Positions 1 through 5,133 of a stretch of 5,133 bases of DNA are shown in pieces. A program made the translations under genes and the position numbers. The DNA lies in NCBI GenBank assembly GCA_035762175.1, contig DASTPP010000039.1, positions 1 to 5,133 of the forward strand. Direction: 5' to 3'. This DNA comes from DASTPP01 sp035762175. GTDB taxonomy: Bacteria; Myxococcota_A; Polyangia; Polyangiales; Polyangiaceae. The notes beneath the pieces are model-generated. The model did not search any database and had not been told where the DNA came from. It saw nothing but the letters and a program-made list of their open reading frames with translations. Each line of letters starts with the position of its first letter. The first letter of the stretch is position 1.

Positions 1-1090
<1,090 letters not shown>

Positions 1091-1094
<4 letters not shown>

Positions 1095-1273
1095 GGGGCC
1101 TCCCCGGGCGCGGGGAGCCGGCGGTCGGCGAGGCGCTCGAGCGCGCCGGCGAGGCGGCCCGCGGCGTCGGCGAGCCGGCCCGTCGCCTCGGCGAGGCGCC
1201 CGAGTTCGCGCACGAGGTCGGGCAGCGTCTTGTCGAAGAAGCGATACCCGAGCTGGGTGCGGGCGAAGTCCAT
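1091..1273 (-). CDS. 60-aa helical/coiled-coil protein between DUF2924 and recombinase genes
   Basis: This is a small protein that I cannot assign to a named family. It starts with MDFARTQLGYRFFDKTLPDL, then becomes a single amphipathic helix with leucines at regular spacing (VRELGRLAEATGRLADAAG and LAGALERLADRRL), ending in a short Pro-rich tail. The repeated RLA/GRLA units suggest a coiled coil and possible oligomerisation or a protein partner. It has no signal peptide or membrane segment. Its ATG overlaps the DUF2924 stop (TGATG, one shared base), and its TGA overlaps the recombinase GTG (GTGA), so translation is probably coupled on both sides. That placement, with third positions nearly all G or C, is the main argument that it is a real gene. 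A role as accessory factor to the recombinase is inference from position only. Confidence 0.78.
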
Positions 1274-1806
1274 CACGCCCCCGCGGCCGCGACGGCCTCG
1301 AGCGCCTCGCGGAAGAAGGCGTAGCCGTTCCAGCTCGTGCCCGTGATGGCCTTGGCGACGCCCGAGAGGCTCTTGTAGCGCTCGCCGCGGTGCTCGTAGC
1401 CGCCCTCGGTGACGCGCACCTCGTGCACGACGCCGCGGTGCTCGCGGCGCAGGACGGCGCCGGTCGGCGGCCGGCGCGGGTCGCCGGAAGCGGCGGGCGG
1501 CGCGGCCGGCGCGAGGGCGGCTTCGGCGCGCTGGGCTGTAGCGCCTCGAAGGCGATCGAGGGCCTTCGGCGCGAGCTCGGCGGCGCGGGCCCGGGCGCGG
1601 GCGCTGAGGCCGCCTTGGGCGCGCTCTTGGAGCTTGTAGGCAATCTTCTTGCGCAAGTAGGGCTTGTTGCGCGAGCGCGACGGCTCGCCGAAGACGGCGG
1701 CGTAGCGCGCGCGCAGCTCGCCGACGGTCATGGCGGTGAGGGCGCGCAGCTCGTCCTGCACGCGCCCGAGGTGCGCCCGTTCGGCGCCCGGACGTGGTCT
1801 CGTCAT
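1273..1806 (-). CDS. DUF2924 domain-containing protein
   Basis: The 177-residue product matches the DUF2924 pattern as I know it. The N-terminal half (about 10-65) has a helical region with MTVGELRARYAAVFGEP, followed by LRKKIAYKLQERAQGGLS. An Ala/Arg-rich linker (about 69-115) follows. The conserved C-terminal block (about 117-168) carries VLRREHRGVVHEVRV, GGYEHRGERYKSLSGVAKAI and TGTSWNGYAFF. The biochemical function is unknown; the C-terminal block reads like a small beta-rich nucleic-acid-binding-type module, but that is inference. Genes of this family are often found beside phage-like serine recombinases, as here. The start is ATG at 1806, with GGGAG 4 bases upstream, and it overlaps the preceding stop (ATGA). 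The stop overlaps the next ATG (TGATG). The family call is confident and the role is open: it may assist or regulate recombination. Confidence 0.93.
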   Translation of the reverse strand: MTRPRPGAERAHLGRVQDELRALTAMTVGELRARYAAVFGEPSRSRNKPYLRKKIAYKLQERAQGGLSARARARAAELAPKALDRLRGATAQRAEAALAPAAPPAASGDPRRPPTGAVLRREHRGVVHEVRVTEGGYEHRGERYKSLSGVAKAITGTSWNGYAFFREALEAVAAAGA

Positions 1807-2087
1807 GGCTCTCCCTTTCGCGCCGGCCGGGGGCTCGGCGCCCGCACAGAGACGCTCTCGCGGCGCGTCTCGGCAAGTCGTTTTTGCTCTTCGCGTAGGT
1901 CTGCGCGCGGCGGCGCGGCCGGCGCGCCTTGCCGGCCGCGGGCCCGCCGCACGCGTGGCGCGGGCTCCGGCGTCGCGCGGGCGTGCGAGGGCTCGAGCAC
2001 GACTTGGAGCAGCCCTCGGACGAGGGCGTCGACGAGGGGCTCGTTGGGGGCGCCCGGGGGCGACCCGCGTTCGGGGGGCGTGCGCAT
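1803..2087 (-). CDS. 94-aa protein of unknown function, first gene of the recombinase operon
   Basis: I do not recognise this protein. From ATG at 2087 it encodes 94 residues: a Pro-rich start, one hydrophobic helix-like stretch (NEPLVDALVRGLLQVVLEP, about 15-33), then a very basic, Pro/Ala/Arg-rich remainder with REEQKRLAETRRES near the end. The latter half looks disordered and could bind nucleic acid. Support for a gene comes from its ATGA overlap with the DUF2924 start, a G-run (TGGGGGT) at SD-like distance from the ATG, and mostly G/C third positions, although A/T-ending codons are commoner here (16 of 94 by hand count) than in the neighbours. An in-frame upstream ATG at 2228 would add 47 residues encoded across the AT-rich tract. 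I reject that start because the added part is low-complexity and contains the poly-A run. Moderately sure it is real. Confidence 0.6.
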   Translation of the reverse strand: MRTPPERGSPPGAPNEPLVDALVRGLLQVVLEPSHARATPEPAPRVRRARGRQGAPAAPPRADLREEQKRLAETRRESVSVRAPSPRPARKGEP

Positions 2088-2122
2088 GGCCGTACCCCCA
2101 GCAAAGCCAGCGGGCGACACAA

Positions 2123-2158
2123 ACGGGGACACGGGGCCCGTACGTTTTTTGTTTTTTT
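2123..2158. promoter_or_regulatory. Repeat plus T6-G-T7 tract upstream of the recombinase operon
   Basis: A repeat, ACGGGGAC then ACGGGGCC (2123-2138), includes the 11-bp inverted repeat ACGGGGCCCGT (2131-2141). It is followed by ACG and then T6-G-T7 (2145-2158). Read leftward this is an A-tract about 60-70 bp before the 94-aa gene start, where it could act as a bent or UP-like promoter element. Read rightward it resembles a short weak hairpin followed by a U-tract, which could stop transcription entering from the left. The base composition is seen directly; both roles are inference. Confidence 0.4.
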
Positions 2159-2198
2159 CGCGGGCCGCTGTCCCCCGCGGGCCCGTCCCCCCGCAGAT

Positions 2199-2218
2199 CC
2201 GCGGCGCGGGCGCCGCGG
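2199..2218. repeat. 20-bp inverted repeat with 9-bp perfect arms
   Basis: CCGCGGCGC (2199-2207) and GCGCCGCGG (2210-2218) are exact reverse complements separated by GG. The position, in the divergent intergenic region about 110 bp before the first gene of the recombinase operon, would suit an operator, a recombinase-type binding site or an RNA hairpin. GC-rich DNA gives such repeats by chance fairly often, so its function is unproven. Confidence 0.45.
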
Positions 2219-2594
2219 GCTTGTTCACGCCCCGGCGGCGGCCCCCGCTGCCGCCGGCTCGCCGCCAGCCCGCCCCCGCAGGCCCCTCGGCCGCCCCGGC
2301 ACCCGGGGGTCATCGTGGGCCGTGTGCAGGCTCGCCCTGTTCGCAAAGGCGCCGAATCGGGCAAACCGACAAGAGCGGCCCGGTCCGGCCTCGCGCCGCC
2401 TGCCGCCGGGGCGGGCGAGGGGTGGACGAACGGCCATCCAGCGATTCGATTGTCAGCCCAGAAACGCCGGAGAAAGGCGCCTTCGCCCGAGAAGCCGGAT
2501 GGGAGAATCAGGGGCCCGGGCCTTGCGGATGCGGCGTTCTGCGGACGCGTGCGCCCTCGGGCGGCTGGACCGACACACGCATGGGTCCGCGGGC

Positions 2595-3563
2595 ATGAAC
2601 ACCGCGACGATGAAGGCCCTGAAGTTCGGAATCGAGATCGAGACCGTCGGGCTCGGCCGCCAGGCGCTCGCCGAAGCCCTGCGCACCGCGCTCGGGGGCG
2701 AAGTGACGGCCCAAGGCTACGACTACGCCCTGCTCGACGGCAAGGGGCGCACGTGGAAGGTGGTGCCCGACGGCTCGCTCTCGGGCGCGCTGAACGGCGA
2801 GATCGTCTCGCCCGTGCTCAGCTACGACGACATCGGCGATCTGCAGGAGGCCGTCCGCGCCGTGCGCAAGGCCGGCGCCCGCGCCGACGCCAGTACGGGC
2901 ATTCACGTCCACGTCGACGGCAGCCGCTTCGACCCGAAGGGCGTGACGAACCTGGTCAAGACGGTCTACAAGCAGGAGCGGCTGCTCGAACACGCCCTCG
3001 GCATCCGCGAGGAGCGGCTCGCGCGCTACTGCCGCCCCATCGAGCCCGCCTTCCTCGCGCTGCTCGAGGCGCGCCGGCCGCGCTCGATGGCCGACGTGAG
3101 CGCCGCCTGGTACGGCGAGCGGGACGCGCGCGCCCAGCGCTACCACGCGAGCCGCTACCACGGCCTGAACTTGAACAGCCTCTTCTTCCGGGGGACGATT
3201 GAATTCCGCTACTTCAACGGCACGTTGCACGCGGGCGCGGTCAAGGCGTACGTGCAGCTGGTGCTCGCCCTCGCGGCCAAGGGGTTGACGGGGCGGGCGG
3301 CGTCGAGCAAGCGGCGCGCCTTCGATCCGGCGACGGCGAAGTACGACTTCCGCGTGTTCCTCTTGAACCTGGGCCTCATCGGCGAGGAGTTCAAGACGGC
3401 GCGGTTGCACCTGACCAAGCACCTCGCGGGCTCGGCGGCGTGGAAGGGCGAGCGGCGCGACCGGCGCCCGCGCGCCGCGGCGGCCGCGGGCGGCGAGGGC
3501 GAGACGACGGCCGGCGAGGGGGAGGCGGCGGTCGAAGGCCTGCCGCGGCGTGAGGCGGCGTGA
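2595..3563 (+). CDS. Amidoligase family protein (Amidoligase_2, COOH-NH2 ligase fold)
   Basis: The 322-residue protein belongs to the amidoligase family related to glutamine synthetase and glutamate-cysteine ligase, which joins a carboxylate to an amine using ATP. Visible family features, in order: KFGIEIETVG (10-19; acidic residues Glu14/Glu16 expected to bind metal), WKVVPDGSL (54-62), EIVSPVLSY (69-77), STGIHVHVD (100-108; His104/His106), LVKTVYKQERLLEHAL (120-135), RYCRP (144-148), LNLNSLFFRGTIEFRYFNGT (191-210; Glu203/Arg205) and LGLIGEEFKTARLHL (259-273). The last 40 or so residues are an Ala/Gly/Glu-rich, probably disordered tail. The start at 2595 lacks a strong SD; an in-frame ATG at 2610 would remove only five residues. 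It opens a rightward operon with two cyclotransferases, which suggests that it makes a gamma-glutamyl-type amide or isopeptide that the later enzymes process. The substrate is unknown. No signal peptide is visible, so it is likely cytoplasmic. Confidence 0.94.
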   Translation: MNTATMKALKFGIEIETVGLGRQALAEALRTALGGEVTAQGYDYALLDGKGRTWKVVPDGSLSGALNGEIVSPVLSYDDIGDLQEAVRAVRKAGARADASTGIHVHVDGSRFDPKGVTNLVKTVYKQERLLEHALGIREERLARYCRPIEPAFLALLEARRPRSMADVSAAWYGERDARAQRYHASRYHGLNLNSLFFRGTIEFRYFNGTLHAGAVKAYVQLVLALAAKGLTGRAASSKRRAFDPATAKYDFRVFLLNLGLIGEEFKTARLHLTKHLAGSAAWKGERRDRRPRAAAAAGGEGETTAGEGEAAVEGLPRREAA

Positions 3564-3640
3564 CGCGGGGGGCAGCCGTACGAGGGGGCCGGGGGCACGC
3601 GGGCTTGACTCGTCCCCGGGGCAAGACGCAACGATGGGAG

Positions 3641-3658
3641 GCGGGCGCGCGCGCCCGC
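3641..3658. repeat. 18-bp perfect palindrome just upstream of the first GGCT start
   Basis: GCGGGCGCG joined to CGCGCCCGC is a perfect self-complementary 18-mer ending 9 bases before the preferred ATG at 3668. In mRNA it could form a hairpin over the ribosome entry zone; in DNA it could be a protein site. Alternating GC runs occur easily by chance in this composition, so a role is only a possibility. Confidence 0.4.
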
Positions 3659-3667
3659 GCAGCGGGA

Positions 3668-4114
3668 ATGATTCGATACTTCGCCTACGGGTCAAATTTG
3701 GATTGGGCGCAGATGCGCGCCCGCTGCCCCTCGGCGTGCCCGCTGGGCCGGGCGCGCCTCGCGGGCCACGCCCTCGCCTTCGGCGGCCACAGCGGGCATT
3801 GGGGCGGGGCGGTGGCGAGCGTGGTGCGGGCGCGGGGGCGGGCCGTCGACGGCGTGCTCTACGCCCTGTCGGAGGCCGACCTCGAGGCCCTCGACGGCTT
3901 CGAGGGGCACCCGTGGGTGTACGAACGCCGGACGCGCGTCGTGACGACCGAGGGCGGGGCACGGCGGCGCGCCGTCGTCTACGCGCTTCGCGCGCCGGGC
4001 CCCGCGACACGCCCCCCGGCGCCGCGCTACCTCGCGGTCGTCTGGCGCGCCTACGAGCGCCTGCGCTTCGACCCCGCGCCGCTCGCGCGCGCCGCGCGGG
4101 AGGCCTCGCCGTGA
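3668..4114 (+). CDS. Gamma-glutamylcyclotransferase family protein (AIG2/GGCT fold), first copy
   Basis: The 148-residue product has the hallmarks of the GGCT fold: an N-terminal strand and loop YFAYGSNLDWAQMRARCP (4-21), a middle segment VDGVLYALSEADLEALDGFEG (60-80), in which Glu79 of LDGFEG matches the catalytic Glu of characterised members, and a C-terminal strand region (AVVYALRAP). Family members turn gamma-glutamyl amines or amides into 5-oxoproline plus the free amine. The YGSN and MRARCP features place it with the GGCT-like group rather than with the YtfP/GGACT-like neighbour. I chose ATG 3668 because the family motif starts at once and the first codons are locally AT-richer, as is common at true starts. 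An alternative GTG at 3560 overlaps the amidoligase stop (GTGA) and would add 36 Arg/Gly-rich residues. Its stop overlaps the next start (GTGA). It probably acts on the amidoligase product, by inference from context. Confidence 0.92.
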   Translation: MIRYFAYGSNLDWAQMRARCPSACPLGRARLAGHALAFGGHSGHWGGAVASVVRARGRAVDGVLYALSEADLEALDGFEGHPWVYERRTRVVTTEGGARRRAVVYALRAPGPATRPPAPRYLAVVWRAYERLRFDPAPLARAAREASP

Positions 4115-4494
4115 GTGCCCGCGCCCCGCGTACGGTCTTGCTGGTGTATGGCTCGCTCTTGCGCGGCGAGCGCAACCACGGGCGGATGAAGGGGGCGCGC
4201 TTCCTCGGGCCGGCGCGCACCCTCGCGCGCTACGCGCTTTACCACCTGGGCCACTACCCGGGCATGACCGAGGGCACGCAGGCAGTCGAGGGCGAGCTCT
4301 ACGAGGTCGACGCGGGGCTTCTCGCCGCGCTCGACGCCTTCGAGGGCCACCCCACGTATTTCCGCCGCGGGCCCGTCGCGCTCGAGGGCGGCGGCCGGGC
4401 CGAGGGCTACCTGCTGACGCGCACGCAGGTGGCCGGCCGCCCCCTGGTCCCCTCGGGGAGCTGGCGAGCGCGCGCCGAGGAGAAACTACGATGA
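4111..4494 (+). CDS. Second gamma-glutamylcyclotransferase family protein (YtfP/GGACT-like)
   Basis: This 127-residue protein has the same fold as its upstream neighbour but belongs to a different subgroup. It carries VLLVYGSLLRGERNHGRM (9-26), GHYPGM (47-52), VEGELYEVD (59-67) and LDAFEGHPTYFRR (74-86), with Glu78 as the likely catalytic acid. In this group, GGACT removes gamma-glutamyl from epsilon-lysine isopeptides and BtrG removes a gamma-glutamyl protecting group from a butirosin intermediate; transferring such activity to this protein is inference. The GTG start at 4111 overlaps the previous stop (GTGA), and GGGAGG lies 7 bases upstream at 4098-4103, so the start is well supported. The stop overlaps the next ATG (ATGA). 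Two cyclotransferases in tandem behind one ligase suggests distinct substrates or successive steps, or a heteromeric enzyme. Confidence 0.92.
   Translation: MSARAPRTVLLVYGSLLRGERNHGRMKGARFLGPARTLARYALYHLGHYPGMTEGTQAVEGELYEVDAGLLAALDAFEGHPTYFRRGPVALEGGGRAEGYLLTRTQVAGRPLVPSGSWRARAEEKLR
4477..4483 (+). promoter_or_regulatory. Strong Shine-Dalgarno for the 80-aa gene
   Basis: GAGGAGA lies inside the end of the second cyclotransferase gene, 7 bases before ATG 4491. It is the best ribosome-binding sequence in the rightward operon and, with the ATGA overlap, fixes the downstream start. Confidence 0.75.
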
Positions 4495-4733
4495 AGCTGG
4501 TGATGCGGGACGGGCGCGTGTTTCAAGGCACGCCGCTCCAAATCGTCAAGGCGATGCAGGACGTGGCGTTCGGCGTCGGCGACTTCACCGTGCCCGCCTA
4601 CGTTGCCTGGGTGGTCGACAACGCCCGGCGCTTCGAAGGCGTCGAGCTCGCGGTGGCGGGCGAGACCGACGAGGCGCTTTGTGCCTCGCTCGTCGACGCG
4701 ATGCTGGGCGCGGGCCTCGCCGCGCGCGGCTGA
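4491..4733 (+). CDS. 80-aa protein of unknown function, last gene of the amidoligase operon
   Basis: I do not recognise a named family. The protein begins with a likely beta-hairpin (MKLVMRDGRVFQGTP, 1-15), followed by a helix (LQIVKAMQDVAFG, 16-28), a second segment (TVPAYVAWVVDNARRFEG, 33-50), a strand-like VELAVAGE and a terminal helix (EALCASLVDAMLGAGLA). It is compact, mildly acidic toward the end, and has no signal peptide, metal-site or catalytic motif that I can name. The start is secure: ATG overlaps the previous stop (ATGA) behind GAGGAGA. The third positions are strongly G/C, so it is translated DNA. Being tightly coupled to the ligase and cyclotransferases, it could be an accessory subunit, the carrier or substrate that is modified, or a regulator. 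None of these can be chosen from the sequence. Confidence 0.85.
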   Translation: MKLVMRDGRVFQGTPLQIVKAMQDVAFGVGDFTVPAYVAWVVDNARRFEGVELAVAGETDEALCASLVDAMLGAGLAARG

Positions 4734-4822
4734 GCGCCGCGCGGGCCGCGCGTCCTCGGGGAGGGCGCCGACCGAGCGGGGGGCCGCCGCAGGCGAGTCG
4801 AGCCGGCCTTCCCCCTCGCCCC

Positions 4823-4850
4823 CGGGGCGCTGGGGCCCCCGGGCGCCCCG
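4823..4850. terminator. GC-rich hairpin between converging genes, possible bidirectional terminator
   Basis: CGGGGCGC (4823-4830) and GCGCCCCG (4843-4850) are perfect 8-bp arms around a 12-base loop that itself contains GGGGCCCC. It lies between the stop of the rightward operon (4733) and the stop of the leftward gene (4864-4862), which is where a shared terminator is expected. There is no U-tract on either side, so a classic intrinsic terminator is not shown. A shorter hairpin (CGCGCG arms, 4738-4752) lies closer to the rightward stop. Apart from these, 4734-4861 shows nothing. Confidence 0.4.
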
Positions 4851-4861
4851 AGCCGTTCGGT

Positions 4862-5133
4862 TCAGCGCGGACGCCGGCCGGCCGGCGCGAGCGCGGGGGC
4901 CTCGGCCTCGCGCCGCGCACCGCGCTCGCGCTCGACCTCGGGCGGCAGGCCCGCGCGCGCGGCGCTGCGCACCAGCTCGTCGCCCGCGGCGTAGAGCGTC
5001 TCGGCCAGGTACCGCAGTTGCTGGCCCTTGCCCTCCAGGTACGAGGGCGGCAGCGGCCGCTCGGCCCGGCCCTCGAGCGCGACGGCCAGGCTGGAGGCGG
5101 CGAGCGAAGCGATCTTGGCGCCCAGCTCCAGCA
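4862..5133 (-). CDS. C-terminal 89 residues of an unrecognised protein, 5' end outside the window
   Basis: Reading leftward from the window edge, an open frame runs to a TGA at 4864-4862. Its codons end almost entirely in G or C and give a varied, gene-like translation. It is mostly helical: LELGAKIASLAASSLAVALE, then LPPSYLEGKGQQLRYLAETL, YAAGDELVRSAARAGLPPEV, and a charged, Ala/Pro-rich tail ending in GRRPR. I recognise no family. It converges on the amidoligase operon and so is probably a separate transcription unit. The coding call is fairly firm because of the codon bias and the sensible position of the stop; its function cannot be stated. Confidence 0.68.
   Translation of the reverse strand, partial: LELGAKIASLAASSLAVALEGRAERPLPPSYLEGKGQQLRYLAETLYAAGDELVRSAARAGLPPEVERERGARREAEAPALAPAGRRPR

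Larger units (their letters stand above)
2088..2594. other. Divergent intergenic/regulatory region without a convincing gene
   Basis: This roughly 500-bp stretch separates the start of the leftward recombinase operon from the start of the rightward amidoligase operon. Open frames cross it on both strands, but their translations are low-complexity Arg/Pro/Ala strings, and third positions carry many more A/T than in the flanking genes. It contains AT-richer islands (about 2100-2160, 2340-2370 and 2440-2510) in otherwise extremely GC-rich DNA, which would fit promoters facing both ways. I could not identify a clear -35/-10 pair on either strand. It also has a 20-bp inverted repeat and a T-tract (annotated separately). 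The motif AAAGGCGCC occurs twice, at 2345-2353 and 2473-2481, the latter within the palindrome AAGGCGCCTT. Confidence 0.7.

Noticed and set aside
2225..2437. 70-codon leftward frame in the divergent intergenic region
   Set aside because: No recognisable motif, low-complexity Arg/Gly/Ala translation, and no overlap or operon-like link to a neighbour.
1929..2594. N-terminal extension of the amidoligase up to the start of its open frame
   Set aside because: The extra roughly 220 residues are Arg/Pro-rich, cross the T-tract and are antisense to the 94-aa gene; family similarity begins just after ATG 2595.
1390..2598. 402-codon rightward frame crossing DUF2924 and the intergenic region
   Set aside because: Its first part is antisense to DUF2924 and the rest has non-coding codon bias and low-complexity translation.
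2508..4220. 570-codon leftward open frame opposite the amidoligase and cyclotransferases
   Set aside because: Stop codons are rare in GC-rich DNA; the product is Arg/Pro/Ala repeats and the opposite strand encodes three clear protein families.

Overview
The window is very GC-rich (about three quarters G+C by eye) and its genes strongly prefer G or C at the third codon position. This fits GC-rich bacteria such as Planctomycetota, Myxococcota or GC-rich Proteobacteria, but the sequence alone does not fix the taxon. The gene content (a large serine recombinase, a DUF2924 protein, and an amidoligase with gamma-glutamylcyclotransferases) points to an accessory region such as an integrated phage-like or other mobile element.

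Layout. Positions 1-2087 hold a leftward operon, transcribed in the order 94-aa protein of unknown function, DUF2924 protein, 60-aa helical protein, large serine recombinase (its C-terminus lies beyond position 1). Every junction is a 1- or 4-base start/stop overlap, so the four genes look translationally coupled. Positions 2088-2594 are a roughly 500-bp divergent intergenic region with no convincing gene. It holds a striking T6-G-T7 tract and several inverted repeats and probably carries promoters for both operons. Positions 2595-4733 hold a rightward operon: an amidoligase-2 family ligase, a gamma-glutamylcyclotransferase with an N-terminal FAYGSNLD motif, a second, different cyclotransferase (YtfP/GGACT-like, VYGSLLRG), and an 80-aa protein of unknown function. 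The last two junctions are GTGA and ATGA overlaps. After a short intergenic stretch with a GC-rich hairpin, positions 4862-5133 carry the C-terminal 89 codons of a leftward gene that I do not recognise.

How the parts may work together. From family knowledge, amidoligases join a carboxylate to an amine, and cyclotransferases of the GGCT/GGACT fold cleave gamma-glutamyl amides, releasing 5-oxoproline. A ligase and two such enzymes in one operon suggests a make-and-remove cycle for a gamma-glutamyl (or similar) amide or isopeptide tag, comparable in logic to the BtrJ/BtrG protection and deprotection of butirosin. The substrate is not apparent. The coupled recombinase operon beside it suggests that this is cargo or a conserved component of an integrating element. 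The most notable signals are the amidoligase/double-GGCT/80-aa module and the little-described small proteins coupled to the recombinase.
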